A DNA stretch of 64,000 nt from Acidobacteriota bacterium (GTDB taxonomy: Bacteria; Acidobacteriota; Aminicenantia; JBFLYD01). The notes under the pieces are model-generated. The model had not been told where the DNA came from. It saw only the letters and a program-made list of their open reading frames with translations, and searched no databases. Made by a program: the position numbers and the translations under genes. Of the stretch, positions 57,860 to 64,000 are shown piece after piece (the first letter of the stretch is position 1; each line of letters begins with the position of its first letter). The DNA lies in NCBI GenBank assembly GCA_040756905.1, contig JBFLYD010000035.1, positions 1 to 64,000 of the forward strand. The letters are read 5' to 3'.

Positions 57860-58906
57860 CTATAGAATAAACATACAATCACCATAACTATAAAATCTGT
57901 ATTTTTCTCTTATTGCCTGTTCATATGCACTCCTGATAAGCTCAAGGCCAGCAAATGCTGATACAAGCATCAAAAGAGTAGATTTTGGAAGATGAAAATT
58001 TGTCAGAAGACAATCTGCTATCTTGAACTCATAAGGAGGTCTGATGAAAATATCAGCAAAGAAACTTCCTGTGTTAATTTTCCCCTCTTTATAAGCAGAC
58101 TCAAGGGCTCTTGTTACTGTAGTTCCAACAGCTACTATTCTCCTCTTTTCCCTTTTTGCAGTTTCTATTTTTGCTCCTGTTTCTATGTCTATGTAAGCTT
58201 CTTCTCTTTCCATTACATGCTGATCAACATCATCTGTTCTTACAGGTCTGAATGTTCCTTCGCCTATCTTCAGGGTAATCTCCAAGATTTCCACACCTTT
58301 TTTTCTTATCTCTTCAATTACTCCTTCTGTAAAATGAAGGGAAGCAGTAGGAGTTGCAATTGAACCTTCTTTTTTTGCCCATATCGATTGATACCTGATT
58401 AAATCTTCACTTCTTAAATTAACACTTTCTAATGGGCTTTTTTTTATGTATGGAGGAAGTGGTGCAAATCCAATTTCTTTTAAAATTTCCTCCAACTTCT
58501 TTCCTCTTTCTGAAAATCTGATGATTTTCTTTTGATTTTTTTCCCCTATTATCAATCCTTTAAGTCCATCATAACAAAAATTTATTAAATCTCCTTCTTT
58601 CAATCTCCTTGAATTCTTTACGAGGATTTCCCAACCACCATCATCAACCTCTCTGACTAAAAGCATTTCTAAAGGCTTGTTGTCACCATTTTTATATCCA
58701 TAAATTTTTGCTGGTATCACCTTTGTATTGTTTATCACAAGAACATCTCCTCCCCTCAAAAACTCTGGAAATTTCTTAAAAAAACTTGAGAAGGATTTTT
58801 TCTCTTTCTTATCCACAACCATCATCCTGGATTCATCCCTTCTTTCCAATGGATGCTGAACAATTAGCTCTTTAGGTAGATAATAGTCAAAAAGGGATAC
58901 ATCCAT
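57860..58906 (-). CDS. queA: S-adenosylmethionine:tRNA ribosyltransferase-isomerase
   Basis: QueA adds the epoxycyclopentanediol precursor from SAM to preQ1 in tRNA, giving epoxyqueuosine. The 348 residues begin SLFDYYLPKELIVQHPLERR and end YRFYSYGDCMFI. SIATPTASLHFTE and LLTNFHLPKSTLLMLVSAFA in between are the usual signatures. It starts 2 nt after the ruvB stop. The tgt gene is not in the window. The queCDE genes lie 55 kb away. Confidence 0.95.
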   Translation of the reverse strand: MDVSLFDYYLPKELIVQHPLERRDESRMMVVDKKEKKSFSSFFKKFPEFLRGGDVLVINNTKVIPAKIYGYKNGDNKPLEMLLVREVDDGGWEILVKNSRRLKEGDLINFCYDGLKGLIIGEKNQKKIIRFSERGKKLEEILKEIGFAPLPPYIKKSPLESVNLRSEDLIRYQSIWAKKEGSIATPTASLHFTEGVIEEIRKKGVEILEITLKIGEGTFRPVRTDDVDQHVMEREEAYIDIETGAKIETAKREKRRIVAVGTTVTRALESAYKEGKINTGSFFADIFIRPPYEFKIADCLLTNFHLPKSTLLMLVSAFAGLELIRSAYEQAIREKYRFYSYGDCMFIL

Positions 58907-58908
58907 GG

Positions 58909-59919
58909 CTAAAATAATTTTTTATGGGCTTTAATTTCTTTTCCAAAATGTTTGAACGCTTTTTCAGTCGCCATCCTTCCCCTCGGAGTTCTTATTAAAA
59001 AACCAACCTGAATCAAAAACGGCTCATAAACCTCTTCAATCGTGTCTTTTTCCTCATTTATTGAAGCAGCAATAGTTCCAACTCCTACAGGGCCTCCATT
59101 GAACTTATCGATTATTGAGTCCAAAATTTTTCTATCTATCTCATCGAACCCCATCTGGTCAACCTCGAGCATCTCAAGAGCATCTCTGGCAACCGATGCA
59201 GTGATTTTCCCATCTGCTTTAATCTCTGCAAAATCTCTCACCCTTCTGAGCAGCCTGTTGGCAATTCTCGGAGTTCCTCTTGACCTCATTGCAATCTCCA
59301 TCGCTCCCTCATCGTCAACACTAATGTTAAGTATTCCCGCAGTTCTTTCCACTATGTCTTTAAGCTCCCCTGGAGAATAAAAATCAAGATGGTGAATTAT
59401 TCCAAACCTTCCCCTTAAAGCTGGGGTAATCAACCCTGCTCTCGTTGTTGCTCCAATCATCGTAAATTTTGGAATGGAAAGTTTATAAGTCCTTGCGTTC
59501 GGTCCCTGCCCTATTATCAAATCCAGATTAAAATCTTCAAGGGCTGGATAAAGTATTTCTTCAACTATTGAAGGCATCCTATGAATCTCATCTATGAAGA
59601 GTATCTCTCCATCTTTTAAATTTGTGAGGATTGCCGCGAGGTCTCCTGGCTTTTCAATAGCAGGGCCTGATGTTGCCTTCAATGGCCTTCCCATTTCATT
59701 TGCGATTATATAGGAAAGACTTGTTTTTCCAAGACCTGGAGGTCCATACAGAAGAACATGATCAAGACTTTCTCTCCTTTTTATCGCAGCTTCAACAAAA
59801 ACTTTAAGATTTTGCTTGACTTTTTCCTGACCGATAAATTCTGAAAAATTCATCGGCCTTATGGTTTTCTCAAACTTTAAATCCTCTTCTGTTGGTCTCG
59901 GATTTGCAATTCTTGTCAT
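58909..59919 (-). CDS. ruvB: Holliday junction helicase RuvB
   Basis: RuvB is the AAA+ motor that drives branch migration with RuvA. The 336 residues show [20 protein letters not shown], Walker A at 59-66 (GPPGLGKT), Walker [10 protein letters not shown], sensor 1 GATTRAG, arginine finger region RGRFG and the winged-helix C-terminus. Overlaps ruvA by 4 nt. Confidence 0.96.
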   Translation of the reverse strand: MTRIANPRPTEEDLKFEKTIRPMNFSEFIGQEKVKQNLKVFVEAAIKRRESLDHVLLYGPPGLGKTSLSYIIANEMGRPLKATSGPAIEKPGDLAAILTNLKDGEILFIDEIHRMPSIVEEILYPALEDFNLDLIIGQGPNARTYKLSIPKFTMIGATTRAGLITPALRGRFGIIHHLDFYSPGELKDIVERTAGILNISVDDEGAMEIAMRSRGTPRIANRLLRRVRDFAEIKADGKITASVARDALEMLEVDQMGFDEIDRKILDSIIDKFNGGPVGVGTIAASINEEKDTIEEVYEPFLIQVGFLIRTPRGRMATEKAFKHFGKEIKAHKKLF

Positions 59920-60503
59920 ATTTTTGCAATCCTCTTTAAAGCTTCCCTCAAAATAATCTCAAAATTTTTCTCCTTTAAATCTCCCTGCATAACAGATTCT
60001 ACGTATCTTTCAACATCCTTTCTTTTATAGCCAAGGTTTATCAAAGAAGATAAAACTTCTTCTTTTAAATTTATATCCTCTTCTCCTCTTTTTATCATTT
60101 CTTTCGAAATTTTGTCTCCAAGTTCAACAATTAATCTCATGGCTGTCTTTTTTCCTACCCCAGGGATAACAGAAATTCTCTTAGTGTCTCCCTTCATCAA
60201 AACTTCCCTGAATTCTTCCGGATCAAGACCTGATAGTATGTTTAAAGCAAGTCTCGGCCCTATCCCTGATATTTTTATCAACCTCTCAAATAATAATCTT
60301 TCCTCTTCTGTCAAAAAGCCAAATAAATTTATGGAATCATCTTTTAAATATGTAGATACAAATAATTCAATCTCTTTACCTTTATCATCGAGTTTAAAAT
60401 AAGTCGAAAGAGGTATAAACGCTCTGTATCCAACTCCCCCGACATCCACAACGACCTCCTGGGGAGTTTTTTTGACTATGGTTCCTTTTAGATAAGAAAT
60501 CAT
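59916..60503 (-). CDS. ruvA: Holliday junction DNA-binding protein RuvA
   Basis: RuvA forms the tetrameric junction clamp for RuvB. The 195 residues have the OB-fold N-domain ([20 protein letters not shown]), the helix-hairpin-helix pairs ([18 protein letters not shown] and [17 protein letters not shown]) and a C-terminal RuvB-binding domain. Overlaps both neighbours by 4 nt. Confidence 0.96.
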   Translation of the reverse strand: MISYLKGTIVKKTPQEVVVDVGGVGYRAFIPLSTYFKLDDKGKEIELFVSTYLKDDSINLFGFLTEEERLLFERLIKISGIGPRLALNILSGLDPEEFREVLMKGDTKRISVIPGVGKKTAMRLIVELGDKISKEMIKRGEEDINLKEEVLSSLINLGYKRKDVERYVESVMQGDLKEKNFEIILREALKRIAKI

Positions 60504-60982
60504 CTTAAAAATTTTTTTGAATTAGCATGACATATGGCTATTGCAAGAGCATCTGAGGAATCATCATCAATTAATGTTTCCGGGTTAATGTTTAACATTC
60601 TCCTTATCATTTCCTTGACCTGGCTTTTATGAGCTTTTCCCCAACCCGTTATCGCTTTTTTAATCCTATTTGAGGAATATTCGAATATAGGCTTATTCTT
60701 TGATGCTGCTGCTACATAAATAGCTCCTTTTACAGTGGCCAAAGCAAGGGAGGTTTTCTGGTTTTTCGAAAAAAATACTTCTTCCAGCGCTAACTCATCT
60801 GGAGAATAATAGTCTAAAAGCGATTCTATATTTTCCTTTAATTCCTTTAACTTTTCCGGAAATGAATTCTTTTTTTTTGAATTAATGACCCCAAACTTGA
60901 CCAAGCTGAATTGACCATCAATCTCATCGATTATTCCATAACCTGTTTTTTTAATACTCGGGTCGATTCCTATTATCCTCAT
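60500..60982 (-). CDS. ruvC: Holliday junction resolvase RuvC
   Basis: RuvC is the RNase-H-fold endonuclease that resolves junctions. The 160 residues include Asp7 (IIGIDPS), the central Glu of LALEEVFF and the late acidic cluster DDDSSDALAIA. The order ruvC-ruvA-ruvB is the classic one. It starts 9 nt after the yebC stop. Confidence 0.95.
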   Translation of the reverse strand: MRIIGIDPSIKKTGYGIIDEIDGQFSLVKFGVINSKKKNSFPEKLKELKENIESLLDYYSPDELALEEVFFSKNQKTSLALATVKGAIYVAAASKNKPIFEYSSNRIKKAITGWGKAHKSQVKEMIRRMLNINPETLIDDDSSDALAIAICHANSKKFLR

Positions 60983-60991
60983 CGAAAAAAA

Positions 60992-61744
60992 TCACTTCTC
61001 TGCATATTTCTTTATTTCTTCTTCTTCGATATCAAAGTTTGCCCACACATGTTGAACATCATCATGTTCTTCAAGGGCTTCAATCAGTCTCAACATCTGT
61101 TCTGCTTCTTTTCCCTGAAGTTTCACATAAGATTGCGGAATTAATCCTATCTCAGAAGCTGCGATCTCAATCGAATTCTCTTTAAGGGCATTCAATACTT
61201 TTTCATAGTTTCCGGGTGGAATGATTATCTCAAAATTGCTACCATCCTCTCTCATATCCTCGGCGCCATTATCCAGGATCAATTCCATCAATTTATCTTC
61301 GTCAACTTTTGCTCTCTCAACAACTATATACCCTTTTCTCGAAAACATCCATGAAACACATCCAGATTCACCCAGGTTACCTCCATTTTTTGAAAAAAGA
61401 TGTCTAACTTCAGATACTGTCCGATTTCTGTTATCAGTCATTGCTTCAACAAACACAGCAACTCCACCAGGACCATATCCCTCATAAACCAACTCTTCAA
61501 ACTTTTCTCCTTCGATTTCACCAGTGCCCTTTTGAATTGCTCTTTTTATAGTATCGGAAGGCATGTTGACTGCTCTCGCATCAAGTATTGCCTTTCGAAG
61601 TCTGGAATTAACTTCCGGATCGCCTCCTCCAATTCTCGCTGCAACCATTAATTCCCGGATGATTTTTGTAAACATTTTACCTTTTTTTGCGTCCTGAGCC
61701 GCTTTTTTATGTTTTATAGAATGCCATTTTGAATGACCTGACAT
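60992..61744 (-). CDS. yebC: YebC/PmpR-family protein (translation/transcription factor)
   Basis: YebC proteins were long treated as transcription regulators and some are now linked to relief of ribosome stalling. The 250-residue protein begins MSGHSKWHSIKHKKAAQDAK and has the GYGPGGVAVFVEAMTDNRNR block. It heads the ruv operon, with AAAGGAG before the ATG and its own promoter. Which of the two roles applies cannot be read from sequence. Confidence 0.93.
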   Translation of the reverse strand: MSGHSKWHSIKHKKAAQDAKKGKMFTKIIRELMVAARIGGGDPEVNSRLRKAILDARAVNMPSDTIKRAIQKGTGEIEGEKFEELVYEGYGPGGVAVFVEAMTDNRNRTVSEVRHLFSKNGGNLGESGCVSWMFSRKGYIVVERAKVDEDKLMELILDNGAEDMREDGSNFEIIIPPGNYEKVLNALKENSIEIAASEIGLIPQSYVKLQGKEAEQMLRLIEALEEHDDVQHVWANFDIEEEEIKKYAEK

Positions 61745-61773
61745 ATTTCTCTCCTTTTATATCTTTCTAAAAA

Positions 61774-61803
61774 ATATTACCATAAAAAAAATTACATTTT
61801 CAA
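61774..61803 (-). promoter_or_regulatory. Promoter of the yebC-ruv-queA operon
   Basis: Minus strand: TTGAAA (61798-61803), 18-bp spacer, TAATAT (61774-61779), 30 bp upstream of the yebC ATG. Confidence 0.65.
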
Positions 61804-61820
61804 TTTATCTTCTATTTAAA

Positions 61821-63083
61821 TTATTTTACAAAAGTAAGGAAAAGAAGAATTACGGTTATCGATATTAAAAATAATGCTAACCCTCCACAGATTAAATTCT
61901 GGGTTTTATTGTTTACATGATTTCCCATAATTCTCTTATTGTTTATCAATTTAAGCATCAGAATCAGTATAACAGGAAGGAGAATTCCATTCACAGACTG
62001 GGAAAATATCATAACCCTTATAAGAGGAAAATCTGGAATCAAAATTATCAGCCCGGAAACAAGAATCGACGCAGTGAAAATCATGTAAAATTGTGGAGCA
62101 TCTTTTAGTTTTTTACCCAAACCGGATTCCCATCCAAAAAATTCGCAAGCTGCATAGGAAGAAGCAAGGGGAAGGATTGTTGCTCCCAAAAGAGAAGCAT
62201 TCAAAAAACCTAACCCGAATAATATGAAGCAGTACTGCCCTGCCAGAGGTTTTAGAGCCATTGCCGCTTGTTCTGCTGTCTCTACATGTATTCCTTCTTT
62301 AAAAAGTGTTGAAGCAGAAGCAACCATTATAAAAAAAGCAAAAAAACATGTGCTGAATGAACCTAAATAGACTTCTGCCTTCTCATATTTGTAATGGGCA
62401 ACCTTAATTCCTTTATCAACTACAGAAGATTGAAGATAATACTGCATCCATGGTGTTACTGTAGTCCCCACAAGGGCAATTAAAAGATATGTATATTCAA
62501 AGTTGAATTCAAACTGAGGGATAAAAGTACTTTTTAATACGTTTCCCCAGTCAGGTTTTATAAACCATACAGAAATTATGTATGAAAAATAGAATAAAGA
62601 TAGAAATAAAAAAACTTTTTCAGCGATTTTATAATTTCCTTTTACAATCAAAAGCCAGATTAAAATTAGTGCAACTGGGATAGAAGCATATCTCGAGACT
62701 CCAAAAAGTTGCAAACTTGCTGCTATGCCTGCAAATTCTGAGATGGATGTTGCTAAACATGTAATTACATGAACTGTCATAGCAAAAAGTGCAATTCTTA
62801 TTCCAAAGTTTTCTCTTATCAAATCTGATAATCCCTTTCCACTTACAATTCCCAGTCTTGCAGCCATTTCCTGAGTCACTGCGAGGGAAAACCCAGAGAA
62901 GAAAAGTATCCAGAGAATCGAATATCCTTTTTCTGCTCCTGCAACTGAATAGGCAGCAACTCCACTTGCATCATTTCCGACCATTGAAGTGATAATCCCA
63001 GGTCCCACTACTGAGAAGAAAACTAAGATTTTCTGAAACCTTTCTTTAAACGTAATCTTTTCCTCAAAATTCAGTATAAGCAA
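61821..63083 (-). CDS. Nramp-family divalent metal transporter (NRMT-like variant)
   Basis: The 420 residues form about 11 transmembrane helices of the Nramp/LeuT fold. Helix 1 reads VVGPGIITSMVGNDASGVAA instead of the DPGN motif of Mn/Fe transporters. The helix corresponding to TM6 has GTTVTPWMQYYLQSS instead of the Met-Pro-His motif. Such changes occur in Nramp-related proteins that carry magnesium or other ions. The only start near the 5' end is TTG at 63083, inside the terminal repeat of a mobile element and with no ribosome site, so the true start is uncertain. A MgtE_N-CBS gene upstream on the same strand may encode its sensor. Confidence 0.85.
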   Translation of the reverse strand: MLILNFEEKITFKERFQKILVFFSVVGPGIITSMVGNDASGVAAYSVAGAEKGYSILWILFFSGFSLAVTQEMAARLGIVSGKGLSDLIRENFGIRIALFAMTVHVITCLATSISEFAGIAASLQLFGVSRYASIPVALILIWLLIVKGNYKIAEKVFLFLSLFYFSYIISVWFIKPDWGNVLKSTFIPQFEFNFEYTYLLIALVGTTVTPWMQYYLQSSVVDKGIKVAHYKYEKAEVYLGSFSTCFFAFFIMVASASTLFKEGIHVETAEQAAMALKPLAGQYCFILFGLGFLNASLLGATILPLASSYAACEFFGWESGLGKKLKDAPQFYMIFTASILVSGLIILIPDFPLIRVMIFSQSVNGILLPVILILMLKLINNKRIMGNHVNNKTQNLICGGLALFLISITVILLFLTFVK

Positions 63084-63323
63084 GTAAAGTTTTGTGGTAA
63101 TAAAATTTAATTTAACTTTTCTGAGCAGGAAGGGTGGCGGAGAAAACCGTCACGAATGCGTAGCGGGCATGGTTTCCTCCGACTTTCTGGAATATCAGAA
63201 GGTCGGAGGAAGAGCGAAGCATGAGTGCCGAGCTGTAATTTTCCTCGCTGGGGAAAATACAGCGTGTTTTCGAAGTCACCCTTGCTGCTCAAATTATTAA
63301 CCAAAACAAAAACTTTACTTGCT
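63079..63323. mobile_element. Complete 245-bp MITE-like element (GGGTGGCGGAG family)
   Basis: Terminal inverted repeats agcaagtaaagtttt (63079-63093) and aaaactttacttgct (63309-63323). The interior has gggtggcggagaaaaccgtc, a hairpin (cctccgactttct ... agaaggtcggagg) and tttcctcgctggggaaaata. There is no coding capacity. It separates the MgtE-like and Nramp genes, and its left end overlaps the first codons of the Nramp frame. Confidence 0.82.
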
Positions 63324-63329
63324 TTCAAT

Positions 63330-64000
63330 TCATTCGAATTTCTTTTTCTTTCGAATTTCAACCGGAATTAAAAATTCCAGGACATCATCAAAAGTTATTA
63401 TTCCGATTATTCTCTTCTCTTTGTCCACTACTGGAAGCGACAATAAATTATATTTAGCCATAATCTGCGCTACTTTCTTCCTGTCAGCATCCGGGCTAAC
63501 AGCCTTAGCTTTCCTGTTCATTATGTGGAGTATTATAGTGGAAGGAGAATGCATGAACAATTCCCTTAAAGACATATAACCTAAAAGATGATCCTTCTCG
63601 TCGGTAACATATAGATTGTAAATATTTTCCACATCTGCAGCTGTTAACCTCAAAAAGCTATGCACTTCTTCAACTGTCACGTAAGGTTTTAAAGCAATAA
63701 ACTCTGTAGTCATAAGGCCGCCAGCTGTGTCATCTTCGTGTTTTAAAAGTTCCTTCATTTCCTCAACTTCCTCTTTTTCCATCTTCATTAACATTTCTCC
63801 TGCCTCTTCTTCTTCAAGGTCTTTCAATAAATCTGCTGCTTCATCAGGAGGCATTTCTTTAAGGATATCAATGGCTTTGTTTCTGTCAAGGCTTTCAATC
63901 AAAGAAATTTGAAGTTTAGGTTCAAGTTCAGGAATTGCCTTTGCTGCAATTTCAACTTCCATCGAATTTATCAATGCTCTCTGCTTTTCAAAGGGAAGCT
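63330..64000 (-). CDS. MgtE N-domain plus CBS pair protein, 5' end beyond the window
   Basis: The frame stays open to the window edge, so only the last 223 codons are seen. An MgtE_N superhelix (repeats such as DRNKAIDILKEMPPDEAADL) is followed by two CBS domains. The first contains GGLMTTEFIALKPYVTVEEV and the second IMNRKAKAVSPDADRKKVAQ. It stops just after the second CBS domain (RKKKKFE), with no MgtE channel helices. In MgtE these domains sense cytoplasmic Mg2+ and gate the pore. A free-standing copy beside an Nramp-type transporter suggests a separate regulator or subunit. The missing N-terminal part could hold another domain such as PRC-barrel. Confidence 0.85.
   Translation of the reverse strand, partial: LPFEKQRALINSMEVEIAAKAIPELEPKLQISLIESLDRNKAIDILKEMPPDEAADLLKDLEEEEAGEMLMKMEKEEVEEMKELLKHEDDTAGGLMTTEFIALKPYVTVEEVHSFLRLTAADVENIYNLYVTDEKDHLLGYMSLRELFMHSPSTIILHIMNRKAKAVSPDADRKKVAQIMAKYNLLSLPVVDKEKRIIGIITFDDVLEFLIPVEIRKKKKFE

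Overview
The window is AT-rich DNA from a Gram-negative bacterium. It encodes BamA, OmpH/Skp, LpxA, LpxI, a Wza/Wzc-type capsule exporter, TonB-dependent cobalamin uptake and PorV-like outer-membrane proteins. A Ser/Thr kinase carrying a TonB domain, a TldD with a twin-arginine leader, methylmalonyl-CoA genes and a very high load of small palindromic repeats suggest an uncultivated heterotroph of the Acidobacteriota/Aminicenantes type. That placement is inference at low confidence; no rRNA gene is present.

Layout. 0.1-2.8 kb: queuosine precursor genes queC, queD and queE, with a REP-associated transposase (RAYT) and its REP palindromes lodged between queC and queD. 2.9-6.1 kb: hicBA toxin-antitoxin, then acyl-CoA dehydrogenase, meaB, methylmalonyl-CoA epimerase and a DUF2905 membrane protein. 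6.4-14 kb, minus strand: kinase-TonB fusion, then tldD, pmbA and two glycosyltransferases. 14.5-25.5 kb, plus strand: agmatinase-like enzyme, an envelope operon (bamA, ompH, fabZ, lpxA, lpxI, a Gfo/Idh oxidoreductase, a TonB-like gene and a SPOR-SpoIID protein) and pyrE. 25.5-26.9 kb: a Fur-box-controlled outer-membrane protein with a small c-type cytochrome lipoprotein downstream. 27-36.5 kb: an XRE/S24 repressor-like gene divergent from an exopolysaccharide export operon (barrel, Wza, Wzc, PHP phosphatase, ligase, TPR) that has no glycosyltransferase of its own. 36.9-37.0 kb: tRNA-Glu(CTC) and tRNA-Gln(CTG). 37.3-44 kb: M14 carboxypeptidase, PorV-like protein, small lipoprotein, GT-C-like membrane protein and asnB. 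44-49 kb: btuB-btuD-btuF-btuC under a cobalamin riboswitch and a consensus promoter. 49-49.7 kb: an AAA/DUF4143 pseudogene split by a REP element. 49.7-57 kb: a sugar-acid region with KDPG aldolase and KDG kinase divergent from a secreted multi-cupin/SMP-30 fusion, a DUF362 protein and a BASS-type transporter. 57-64 kb: cold-shock protein, then yebC-ruvC-ruvA-ruvB-queA, an Nramp-type transporter and a partial MgtE_N-CBS protein.

How the genes fit together. Cobalamin uptake fits with MeaB and the epimerase, because methylmalonyl-CoA mutase needs B12 and no corrin-synthesis gene is visible. queCDE and queA are both present but far apart. Several promoters match the -35/-10 consensus closely (TTGACA-17-TAATAT occurs twice), and several -10 boxes sit so near the start codon that leaderless mRNAs are likely.

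The most unusual aspect is the repeat landscape. At least six families of short palindromic or inverted-repeat elements fill nearly every gap. They nest in one another, split a pseudogene, overlap start or stop codons and in places appear to add peptide segments to proteins. The GTAG-flanked REP hairpins next to the intact RAYT gene offer a coherent explanation for the largest family.
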